A stretch of 64,000 nucleotides of DNA from NCBI RefSeq assembly GCF_900120155.1, contig NZ_LT635549.1, forward strand, positions 2,078,688 through 2,142,687, given 5' to 3'. The notes beneath the pieces are model-generated. The model did no database searches. It saw nothing but the letters and a program-made list of their open reading frames with translations, and was not told the DNA's origin. Shown one piece after another: positions 51,103 through 58,437 of this stretch. The DNA is from Clostridium sp. Marseille-P3244 (GTDB taxonomy: Bacteria; Bacillota; Clostridia; Lachnospirales; Lachnospiraceae). A program made the translations under genes and the position numbers. Each line of letters begins with the position of its first letter. The first letter of the stretch is position 1.

Positions 51103-52773
51103 TTATTCTACAGACAGCACGTAATAGTAGATCGGCTGACCTCCCATATGCACGTCCACATCTACATCAGGATAAAGCTCCTCCACACTTGCGGCAAATG
51201 CCCGGGCATCTTCCGCAAGGATATCCTGCCCGTAATACAGGCTGATCAGTTCGGAATCTTCGTCCACCAACTGGGAGAGCATTTCTTTTGTCGTATCTTC
51301 TACTGACTGACCTACCGAAAGAATACCCTGATCTCCGATTCCCATGATATCTCCTTCATGGATCTCCTTGTCATCCACATGAGTATCCCGCACTGCGTAG
51401 GTTACCTGCCCGGTCTTAACATTCTTGATGCTTTCCTTCATGGCTTCCAGATTCGTGTCAACGTCCGCTTCCGGCATATAGCTGATGACCGCAGTGATAC
51501 CCTGGGGAACCGTTTTTGTAGGAATTACAATGATATCTTTGTCTTTTGTCAGAGACTGAGCCTGATTCGCGGCAAGGATAATGTTTTTATTATTGGGCAG
51601 GATGAAAATATGGTCCGCGTTTACCTGATCGATAGCGGTAAGCATATCATCCGTGCTGGGGTTCATGGTCTGTCCGCCCTCAATAATATAATCTACACCC
51701 AGTTCACGGAAAATCTCATTCATGCCATCCCCGATGGATACCGCGATGAAACCTACCGGTTTTCTCGGCTCTTTTTTCTGCTTGGCAGAAGCCTGGGCCT
51801 GCTGTGCCGCGACCTTCTCCGCGTCGCGGATCAGTTTCTCCTGATGCTCTTCCCTCATATTATCAATCTTCATCCTGGAAAGCTGCCCGTAGGTTAGGGC
51901 TTTCTGGATCGCCAGGCCCGGATCATTCGTATGGACATGAATTTTTACAATATCGTCATCCGCCACACACACGATAGAATCACCGATGGACTCAAGATAA
52001 CTTTTAAATTCGGTCTCATTCTTTTCTGTAAATGGCTTCTCAGTCATGATGATAAACTCTGTGCAGTAACCGAACTTGATCTCTGTTTCCGCCTGTTCTC
52101 CCGGTTTCACCATCCGTGTGCCTGAACCGGCTTCGATCGCTGAATAATCGATCTCTTTACCAAGGAAAGCGTCATATGCACCGCGAAGGACTTCCAGAAG
52201 TCCCTGGCCGCCGGAATCCACTACACCGGCCTCCTTCAGAACAGGCAGCATCTCCGGCGTCTGTTCCAGTACTTCTTCCGCATACCGGAGCACTTCCGGA
52301 ATAAAGACTTCCAGATCTTCTGTTGTCTCTGCCATCTCTGCCGCCTTCTGGGCAACGCCCTTTGCTACGGTCAGGATCGTTCCTTCCTTCGGCTTCATAA
52401 CAGCTTTATACGCTGTGGCAGTGGCACGGTCACATGCCTTCGCCAGGATGACCGCGTCGATCTCATCATGTTCCCGGATCTCCTTCGTGAATCCCCGAAG
52501 AAGCTGTGACAGGATAACGCCGGAATTCCCGCGGGCTCCCCGCAGAGAACCGGAAGAGATCGCTTTTGCCATAGAGACCATATCCGGATGATCAAGAGCC
52601 TGTACTTCCTTTGCCGCGGACATGATCGTAAGCGTCATATTCGTCCCAGTATCCCCGTCGGGCACAGGAAATACATTCAGTTCATTGATAAATTCTTTCT
52701 TTGCTTCCAGATTCGCGGCCCCGGCGAGGAACATCCTGCGGAGCAGCTCTGTGTCTATCGTTTTAACAGCCAC
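51103..52773 (-). CDS. FakA/YloV-like DAK2-domain fatty acid kinase subunit
   Basis: Protein of 556 residues with an N-terminal DAK2 ATP-binding domain (about 10-200: NVFPVPDGDTGTNMTLTI, SLRGARGNSGVILSQLLRG in pieces), a middle region, and a C-terminal DegV-partner domain (about 330-556). FakA phosphorylates fatty acids bound to FakB (DegV-type) proteins. NVFPVPDGDTGTNM carries the Mg-binding aspartates. No fakB is seen in this window. A GTG start at 52773 follows AAGGAGG. It is 13 bases after the Asp23-type gene. Confidence 0.88.
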   Translation of the reverse strand: MAVKTIDTELLRRMFLAGAANLEAKKEFINELNVFPVPDGDTGTNMTLTIMSAAKEVQALDHPDMVSMAKAISSGSLRGARGNSGVILSQLLRGFTKEIREHDEIDAVILAKACDRATATAYKAVMKPKEGTILTVAKGVAQKAAEMAETTEDLEVFIPEVLRYAEEVLEQTPEMLPVLKEAGVVDSGGQGLLEVLRGAYDAFLGKEIDYSAIEAGSGTRMVKPGEQAETEIKFGYCTEFIIMTEKPFTEKNETEFKSYLESIGDSIVCVADDDIVKIHVHTNDPGLAIQKALTYGQLSRMKIDNMREEHQEKLIRDAEKVAAQQAQASAKQKKEPRKPVGFIAVSIGDGMNEIFRELGVDYIIEGGQTMNPSTDDMLTAIDQVNADHIFILPNNKNIILAANQAQSLTKDKDIIVIPTKTVPQGITAVISYMPEADVDTNLEAMKESIKNVKTGQVTYAVRDTHVDDKEIHEGDIMGIGDQGILSVGQSVEDTTKEMLSQLVDEDSELISLYYGQDILAEDARAFAASVEELYPDVDVDVHMGGQPIYYYVLSVE

Positions 52774-52786
52774 GATAATATCCTCC

Positions 52787-53149
52787 TTAATCTATCACTC
52801 TCACACCTTCGACGAAGATGTTGATCTTTTCTACCGTCATGCCGGTAAATTCTTCAACCTTATATTTTACATTACTCATAAGATTGTCAGAAACAGAAAG
52901 GATATTCACGCCATAGGCAACAATGACATGAAAATTCAGGGTAAGGGCGTTATCATCCGAAATCTCAACCTGGATCCCATGCGTAAGGCTCTCTCTCTTT
53001 AAAAGGCGCACCAGTCCGTCTTTCATGTTCACTGCCGCCATTCCGACAATTCCGAAACATTCTACAGCGACGGAGCCGGCATATTTGGCGATCACCTCAG
53101 GACTGACCGTGATGATTCCAAGATCTGTGCTCATACTTCCCTTCATCAT
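52787..53149 (-). CDS. Asp23/Gls24 family protein (YloU-like)
   Basis: Alkaline-shock-type protein of 120 residues. Landmarks: LGIITVSPEVIAKYAGSVAVECFGIVGMA in pieces and the C-terminal VNIFVEGVRVI. B. subtilis YloU lies between rpmB and yloV exactly as here. The family is membrane-associated and linked to envelope stress and fatty-acid metabolism; its exact activity is unknown. GGAGGT precedes the start. Confidence 0.9.
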   Translation of the reverse strand: MMKGSMSTDLGIITVSPEVIAKYAGSVAVECFGIVGMAAVNMKDGLVRLLKRESLTHGIQVEISDDNALTLNFHVIVAYGVNILSVSDNLMSNVKYKVEEFTGMTVEKINIFVEGVRVID

Positions 53150-53194
53150 GTATACCTCCAGTTTTTAAAGGATTTTCTATCAAACAGTATGATT

Positions 53195-53223
53195 ATTATA
53201 CTATTACTTCCTTGATTTTACAA
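53195..53223 (-). promoter_or_regulatory. Sigma-A promoter for yloU-fakA
   Basis: On the - strand: TTGTAA (53223-53218), 17-base spacer, TATAAT (53200-53195), about 45 bases before the start. Confidence 0.78.
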
Positions 53224-53250
53224 TATACATTCGTTTTTTTTAAAAAATAC

Positions 53251-53279
53251 TTGCAATAGAACAGGCTTTCTGCTAGAAT
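53251..53279 (+). promoter_or_regulatory. Sigma-A promoter for rpmB
   Basis: TTGCAA (53251-53256), 17-base spacer, TAGAAT (53274-53279). Back to back with the yloU promoter, 27 bases apart. Confidence 0.72.
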
Positions 53280-53330
53280 ATCAGTGTTATGAGTCTATAC
53301 GACCAGTTCAGATTGTTAGGAGGTGCGGTC

Positions 53331-53516
53331 ATGGCGAAATGTGCTATTTGTGAAAAGGGTGCTCATTTTGGAAACAATGTAAGCCACTCTCATAGAAAAT
53401 CACCGAAAATGTGGAAATCAAACGTAAAATCTGTCAGAGTAAAGACAGAAGGCGGTTCCAGAAAGATGTATGTATGTACATCCTGCCTGAAGTCCGGACG
53501 CGTGGAGCGTGCATAG
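53331..53516 (+). CDS. rpmB: Ribosomal protein L28
   Basis: 50S subunit protein of 61 residues. The zinc-binding form: MAKCAICEKG with the first Cys pair and YVCTSCLKSG with the second; between them FGNNVSHSHRKSPKMWKSN in pieces. The ATG at 53331 follows AGGAGGTG; the frame opens 14 codons earlier in the leader. Divergent from yloU, as in other Firmicutes. Confidence 0.96.
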   Translation: MAKCAICEKGAHFGNNVSHSHRKSPKMWKSNVKSVRVKTEGGSRKMYVCTSCLKSGRVERA

Positions 53517-53545
53517 TCAGACAGTACATCGTAAAAAGAGACAAT

Positions 53546-53587
53546 AAAAGGACCCGGATCCAAGTTATACAGATCCGGGTCCTTTTT
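53546..53587 (+). terminator. Rho-independent terminator of rpmB
   Basis: A perfect 15-bp stem (53546-53560 and 53572-53586) ending in a T5 run. Confidence 0.9.
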
Positions 53588-53596
53588 GCGGTCTTT

Positions 53597-53734
53597 TCAG
53601 CAACAGAAAAGCCGGTACCCGAGAGCCAGGAAAATAATGATAAAAAGCACTCCCACCACCAGATTCGGGAGCAGCATCATGATAAACATTCCAATCGCCA
53701 TCCAGAACAGCGCGAAGCCGCACACCTTTTTCAT
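53597..53734 (-). CDS. Small membrane protein of 45 residues
   Basis: A short reading frame that encodes a nearly continuous hydrophobic protein: a basic start (MKKVCG), two adjoining hydrophobic stretches separated by a Leu-Pro-Asn turn (LLPNLVVG), and a Cys-Cys end after ALGYRLF. The ATG is preceded by GGGAG at 7 bases. It is too short for most length cut-offs but has a coherent membrane-protein pattern with no other explanation for the 290-base gap. It follows gerW-side DNA in an independent position, converging on the rpmB terminator. Function unknown. Confidence 0.65.
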   Translation of the reverse strand: MKKVCGFALFWMAIGMFIMMLLPNLVVGVLFIIIFLALGYRLFCC

Positions 53735-53802
53735 CTTTTTTCTCCCGGGAGAGGCTGTTATCTTATTATATGTCTACTGGAGCCAGTATATGACACTTGA
53801 GA

Positions 53803-54216
53803 TTATTTCTCCTTTTCTTTGCCTTCGTTTTCTGAATCCAGAATATCCATTACATCTTTCTCTGACATCCGTTCTTCCTTTTTTGATGTAAAGCGGTCCA
53901 CAACATCGGGGACAAGATCAAGGATCTTTGTGATCGTATCCTGATTCTTTATATTGACCAGCTTTGTCTTTCCATCCTGGATCACGATCACCGCGCTGGG
54001 AGACATTTTGCCTCCGATCCCTCCCATTCCTTTTTCTTTCTTGTCGCCGGAAAAAGCGCCCGCGCCGATACCGAACGACACATCCACCAGTGGAAGGATG
54101 ATGGTTCCATTGATATGGATCGCATCCCCTACAACAGTCTTGGATGACACAACCCCATCCATTCCCTTGAACAGTGATTCCAGTGTTGTCTTAAAATTAT
54201 TCTTTTCGTCAGCCAT
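53803..54216 (-). CDS. GerW family sporulation protein (YtfJ)
   Basis: YtfJ/GerW proteins are made in the forespore and affect germination in B. subtilis. The 137-residue protein shows LESLFKGMDGVVSSKTVVGD, PLVDVSFGIGAGAF and GIGGKMSPSAVIVIQDGKTKLVNI in pieces, the core of the family; the C-terminus is highly charged. AGGAGG precedes the ATG. Its neighbour is a DUF2953 protein, as ytfI-ytfJ in B. subtilis, so the two probably act together. Confidence 0.92.
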   Translation of the reverse strand: MADEKNNFKTTLESLFKGMDGVVSSKTVVGDAIHINGTIILPLVDVSFGIGAGAFSGDKKEKGMGGIGGKMSPSAVIVIQDGKTKLVNIKNQDTITKILDLVPDVVDRFTSKKEERMSEKDVMDILDSENEGKEKEK

Positions 54217-54288
54217 CTTACTTTCCTCCTCATGAGATCACCCTGCCGGGATAAACGTGCTCCGGACATATTCTGTGATCTGAAATTT

Positions 54289-55173
54289 TTATAATCTGAA
54301 ATTTTTAATATCCCTGTATGTTGTACGTATATTTTTATCGAAAAGCAGATTCCATACAAGAACTGCCCCGCACAGGGCTCTCACTTTTCCCTCTATACTC
54401 GCGCTTCCTTTTAGCACTTTTTTTTCAAAATCAGGACAGATTTCACTGTACTCCCCGATCACAGGATAGATCATACTGACAGCCGCCAGCACATAGCCTG
54501 TCACTGATGGATCACTGAACCCGAATTCCACTTGGACAGATGCCCTGTCCGGACACAAAGAGCAAAGGAGCCGCTTCAGTTCTTTTATTGCTCTGGAAAA
54601 AGCGTTTCTGTGAATCTCACTGTCAACAAAAGCAGCCAGTTTCTCTTTCTTCTCTCTTAACGATCTTATCGTATCACAGATCTTATAAAATGTATATTTT
54701 ATCTTTTCCCAAAACCGGATGAATTTTTCATAGAATTTTTTCTTTTTCTTTTTAGTATGGCGGAACGTCCTGTTCTTCCCCGTTTCCGGCACAGCTGTTT
54801 CTTTTTCCGGTCCCTTATCTTCCTTCACCTGAGAAACCGGGGCCTTTGGCACAGATGTGTCCTCCCGGACCGGATTATGTTCTGCTTTTTTGCTGTCAGC
54901 CTCTGTCATCTCACTGTCAAACTGTTTCCACAGAGCCCGCAGATGCCAGCTGAACTTGCCTTCTTCATAGTGGATCTTTCCGGACACAAGTCTCAGCAGC
55001 CAGTGAAATCGGATCTCCGCTTTCAGGGAGTCCGCTCTGCCGTCAGCAGAAGCATCTGCCCGGTACACCAACGGAGAAAATATGACCGCCGCTGTCAGCA
55101 GAAGGATCAGTGCCAGTATTGCCAGGACTGCCAGCCCCAGTATTTTTAAGATCAGAAGAATGATATGTAACAT
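54289..55173 (-). CDS. DUF2953 domain membrane protein (YtfI-like)
   Basis: A 294-residue protein with an N-terminal membrane segment (residues 3-35), a middle part rich in Lys and Glu (about 95-160, including a run of lysines), and a C-terminal DUF2953 domain (about 200-290: CPDRASVQVEFGFSDPSVTGYVLAA in pieces). YtfI is needed to localise YtfJ/GerW in the spore of B. subtilis relatives; the role here is inferred from the pairing with gerW. Confidence 0.82.
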   Translation of the reverse strand: MLHIILLILKILGLAVLAILALILLLTAAVIFSPLVYRADASADGRADSLKAEIRFHWLLRLVSGKIHYEEGKFSWHLRALWKQFDSEMTEADSKKAEHNPVREDTSVPKAPVSQVKEDKGPEKETAVPETGKNRTFRHTKKKKKKFYEKFIRFWEKIKYTFYKICDTIRSLREKKEKLAAFVDSEIHRNAFSRAIKELKRLLCSLCPDRASVQVEFGFSDPSVTGYVLAAVSMIYPVIGEYSEICPDFEKKVLKGSASIEGKVRALCGAVLVWNLLFDKNIRTTYRDIKNFRL

Positions 55174-55181
55174 CTTTCCCT

Positions 55182-55523
55182 CTATACCGCCTTTTCATAT
55201 TCTAACTGACGATTTACAATAAACTTCCGGATGTCGGCGTCCCCTGTTTCTCTGTAAACGGTTCCTGTGATTTTTCCCGTCAGATAAAGAGCTTCATCAT
55301 ATCCATCCGCGATCCCCACGACAAAAATCTCTGCGTTGTCAAAAACATGCTGTTTCAGAAGAGCGCTGGAGAAAAATTCCAGGTGGTTTTGTTCTCCCTG
55401 AGAGAGTGTGATCACCCATACCTGTGGCTGAAGTTCATTCTGCTTCAGCTTATTGACTAATTTTTCCCTTTTTTTCTCCCAGCATTCACTGACATACAGA
55501 TCACAGTAAAATTTTACCCGCAC
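55182..55523 (-). CDS. Uncharacterised protein
   Basis: I do not recognise a named family. The 113-residue soluble protein starts RVKFYCDLYVSECWEKKREKL and continues with PQVWVITLSQGEQNHLEFFSS and IFVVGIADGYDEALYLTGKI in pieces, suggesting a small alpha/beta fold. It sits 8 bases upstream of the DUF2953 gene in the same direction and follows the class B PBP, so it is probably transcribed with gerW. GTG start at 55523 after AAGGAG. Function not known. Confidence 0.65.
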   Translation of the reverse strand: MRVKFYCDLYVSECWEKKREKLVNKLKQNELQPQVWVITLSQGEQNHLEFFSSALLKQHVFDNAEIFVVGIADGYDEALYLTGKITGTVYRETGDADIRKFIVNRQLEYEKAV

Positions 55524-55568
55524 TGCTGTTCCTCTCCTTCAGTCTTTCCGCATGGATCAGCCATATGA

Positions 55569-57074
55569 TCAATTATAATAAGAATCCAGTATCGTTCCGG
55601 CAATGGACACTGCCCTGCCTCCCACGCTCCCATCAGAGCCTTCTGTAATGACGCTGATCACAAGCTCAGGGTTGTCTGTATTTGTAAATCCTGTAAACCA
55701 GGAATGGGTCTTCTCCCCATCGGTAAGACTGTACTCTGCAGTTCCGGTCTTTCCGGCTACCGTATACGATCTTCCCGCGAGCACAGAGCCCGTTCCTTCA
55801 TTGACAACCGCCGTCATATATTCTTTCAGCTGTGCGGCTTCATCAGAAGTCATCAGTCTGGCATAACTTTTCGGCACATTCCGTCTTACTTCTGTGCCGG
55901 TATAGTTCGTAACCTGATCCACCAGATAAGGTTCCATGAGAGTTCCGCCGTTGGCAATCGCCTGGGTAATAAGAGCCATGTGGTACGGACTGACGGTTGT
56001 CTCTCCCTGCCCCATAGCAGTCATCATAATTTCCGCGCTGCCGGAGTCTTCATCCAGCGCAAAAGAACTCTTTGTATAGTCCAGAACACCGGGCAGCTCG
56101 GAATTAAAAAGCAGGTCTTCCGCTGTATCTCTGTAACCCTCTATATCCAGTGACAGCCCGATATTGGCAAAGGAAGCATTACAGGAGTTGGCGAAAGAGC
56201 TCCTGAGATCCTCCAGACCGTGCACCGTACTGTCAAAACAACGGATGACCGTATTGTCTACATCAATATAACCGGGACAGTCATATGTGTAAGCCCCATA
56301 ATTACTGTCCTGACGCATGAATGCCAGAGCAGTGACGATCTTAAATACAGAACCCGGAGCATAAGACCCGCTTGTGGCCCGGTTTAAAAGAGGACTGTTC
56401 TCTTCGTCTGTATTCAAAGAGGACCAGTTCTCGCTGAGGCTGTTGGGGTCGAAATCCGGTTTTGATACCATTGCCAGTATTTTCCCGGTATCCGCTTCCA
56501 TGACCACTACCGCTCCTCTGTAGTCTCCGAGGGCATCATAGGCTGCCTGCTGCAGATCCGCGTCCAGAGTGGTGACGACTGTGTCCCCGTAATTCTTCTG
56601 TCCATTGAACTCATTCCGGATTTTTTCGACAAAAAAAGCATTTGAAGTAAGGAGTTCAAAATTCTCCACTGACTCAAGCCCTGTCTTTCCCAGCTCCGGA
56701 TCACTGTATCCCACAACATGTGAAAAAAGAGACCCATAGGGATAGTATCTGGTTTCTGTCCCATCTTCCGCAACTTCTGTCTGAGCCAGGACATTTCCAT
56801 TACGGTCCGTGATATCCCCCCGGATAACTTTCTGTGCAAAAGCATCCTGACGCCCATTGTAAGGGCTGTTAACAAATGTGCTCGCGCGGACAACCGTAAA
56901 ATAGACCAGATATCCCATAAGCGCGATAAAGAGGATCACAAAAAAGTAGGTGATCCGGGCAAATTCTTTATTTCGCGCGCGCTCTCTGTTTCCGGCGCGG
57001 CCTTTGTTTTGGGACCTCTTCGAAGTGCGGTCCGCTCTTCGCCGCCTTTCGGGGCGTTCTTCTTCCCAGGCCAT
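55569..57074 (-). CDS. Class B penicillin-binding protein (second transpeptidase)
   Basis: Transpeptidase of 501 residues without PASTA domains. A very basic N-terminus (about 1-40) is followed by one membrane segment (about 45-65), then a short dimerisation region (RGDITDRNGNVLAQTE) and the transpeptidase domain: SVFK in YAPGSVFKIVTA (active Ser), SCN in FANSCNASF, KTG in VAGKTGTAEYSL. It is shorter than PBP2 at the left of the window and resembles the PbpA type found with an FtsW/RodA partner. The ATG at 57074 has AAAGGGGGT upstream and lies 107 bases inside the preceding SEDS gene. Confidence 0.9.
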   Translation of the reverse strand: MAWEEERPERRRRADRTSKRSQNKGRAGNRERARNKEFARITYFFVILFIALMGYLVYFTVVRASTFVNSPYNGRQDAFAQKVIRGDITDRNGNVLAQTEVAEDGTETRYYPYGSLFSHVVGYSDPELGKTGLESVENFELLTSNAFFVEKIRNEFNGQKNYGDTVVTTLDADLQQAAYDALGDYRGAVVVMEADTGKILAMVSKPDFDPNSLSENWSSLNTDEENSPLLNRATSGSYAPGSVFKIVTALAFMRQDSNYGAYTYDCPGYIDVDNTVIRCFDSTVHGLEDLRSSFANSCNASFANIGLSLDIEGYRDTAEDLLFNSELPGVLDYTKSSFALDEDSGSAEIMMTAMGQGETTVSPYHMALITQAIANGGTLMEPYLVDQVTNYTGTEVRRNVPKSYARLMTSDEAAQLKEYMTAVVNEGTGSVLAGRSYTVAGKTGTAEYSLTDGEKTHSWFTGFTNTDNPELVISVITEGSDGSVGGRAVSIAGTILDSYYN

Positions 57075-58425
57075 CTCCTGACCCCCTTTCTTTTTCGAGC
57101 TTCTCTTCTTCATCTTCCCGGACAATATACAGCCCCTGGATGATCCCGAACATGATCATCGTACTCAGCATGGAGCTTCCTCCATAACTGACAAAAGGCA
57201 GGGTCATTCCTGTGGACGGGATAAATTTCGTTACGCCGCCGATCTGGAGGAACACCTGAAAAATATAGCATGTCCCAAGTCCAAGGGCGACAAGTTTATA
57301 AAATCGGTTGTGAAGTTCCATGGCAATGTTCAGGAACATAACATAGCAGCTTACACAGACCAGGATCAGACAGAGTGCATAGATAACTCCCATCTCCTCT
57401 GTAATGGCAGAAAATATGAAATCGGTTTCCGCCACAGGGATCGAATCCGGCTGTCCCTGAAACAGCCCGGTACCAAACCAGCTTCCCGTGCCGATGGCAA
57501 ACAGGGACTGTGCCACCTGATATCCGCTTCCGCTGTAGGTAGCGATCGGATCCTGCCACGCTTCTACCCTGACTTTAATATGAGCGAAAAGGTGGTATCC
57601 TACTACTGCGGCCCCTGCGCCCGCAACCAGTCCGGCAGCCGCGTAGAGTGGCTGTCTGGTTGCCGTATACAGCATGACCAGATATACGACAAAGAAGATC
57701 AGTGCCGCTCCCAGATCAGTAGAAAGAACAAGAATGAGCACATGGGCTGCCGCCACAGCTGTAGTGATCACGATATTTTTAAATTCCCGAGATTTATTAA
57801 GGCTCGCCGCGACATAGAACACAAACAGGATCTTGACAAATTCTGAAGGCTGTATGCTTAAGCCTCCGATCGTAAATCCAAGATTTGCCCCGCCGGATTT
57901 AGGCGCGAACAAAGCTACCGCGAGAAGGGCCGCTCCTCCTACGGCCGCATAGATATACGTCCATTTGTCGAGAAAGGTCAGTTTCCGGATCAATACCGGG
58001 ACGACCAGTCCGAACACGATCCCCAGTACGACAAAAATCAGCTGCTTTACCGCCATATTGTAAGGGGACGCATCATCATAGGAGAGCCTTGTGATCATGA
58101 TCATCCCCGCGGTGATAAGCAGACACATATTGTTAATGACCAGTCTGGAAACCGTTGGATAGATCAGATTATACAGAAGGATGATCCCCAGTGTCACCAC
58201 CGCAAGCGCCGCGTAAATAAAGAGAATGCGGATATCCTCAGCAGCCAGGAACATGGAGACAAAGGCACAGATCTGCAGAATAAAAAGGAGAACATCCTGC
58301 CGGACCAGCACCCGTTTTTCCTCGTCCTCATAACTGCGCGTAAAAATGGAAAAACAGGAAAAAGTATATGCCGCCATTACGACAATAATGATATATTTCA
58401 ATACTTGTACAATAATATTTGCCAT
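56968..58425 (-). CDS. FtsW/RodA/SpoVE family SEDS glycosyltransferase (second copy)
   Basis: Polytopic glycan polymerase of 485 residues with about 12 hydrophobic segments. Landmarks: LSIQPSEFVKILFVFYVAA, STDLGAALIFFVVYLVML, ETDFIFSAITEEMGVIY, and STGMTLPFVSYGGSSM in pieces. It has extra N-terminal membrane segments compared with RodA at 5.1 kb and a basic, charged cytoplasmic tail of about 50 residues. The tail overlaps the N-terminal tail of the PBP gene in another frame. Together they form a likely SEDS-bPBP pair, for division or sporulation. Confidence 0.92.
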   Translation of the reverse strand: MANIIVQVLKYIIIVVMAAYTFSCFSIFTRSYEDEEKRVLVRQDVLLFILQICAFVSMFLAAEDIRILFIYAALAVVTLGIILLYNLIYPTVSRLVINNMCLLITAGMIMITRLSYDDASPYNMAVKQLIFVVLGIVFGLVVPVLIRKLTFLDKWTYIYAAVGGAALLAVALFAPKSGGANLGFTIGGLSIQPSEFVKILFVFYVAASLNKSREFKNIVITTAVAAAHVLILVLSTDLGAALIFFVVYLVMLYTATRQPLYAAAGLVAGAGAAVVGYHLFAHIKVRVEAWQDPIATYSGSGYQVAQSLFAIGTGSWFGTGLFQGQPDSIPVAETDFIFSAITEEMGVIYALCLILVCVSCYVMFLNIAMELHNRFYKLVALGLGTCYIFQVFLQIGGVTKFIPSTGMTLPFVSYGGSSMLSTMIMFGIIQGLYIVREDEEEKLEKERGSGDGLGRRTPRKAAKSGPHFEEVPKQRPRRKQRARAK

Positions 58426-58437
58426 ATTATCACCCGC

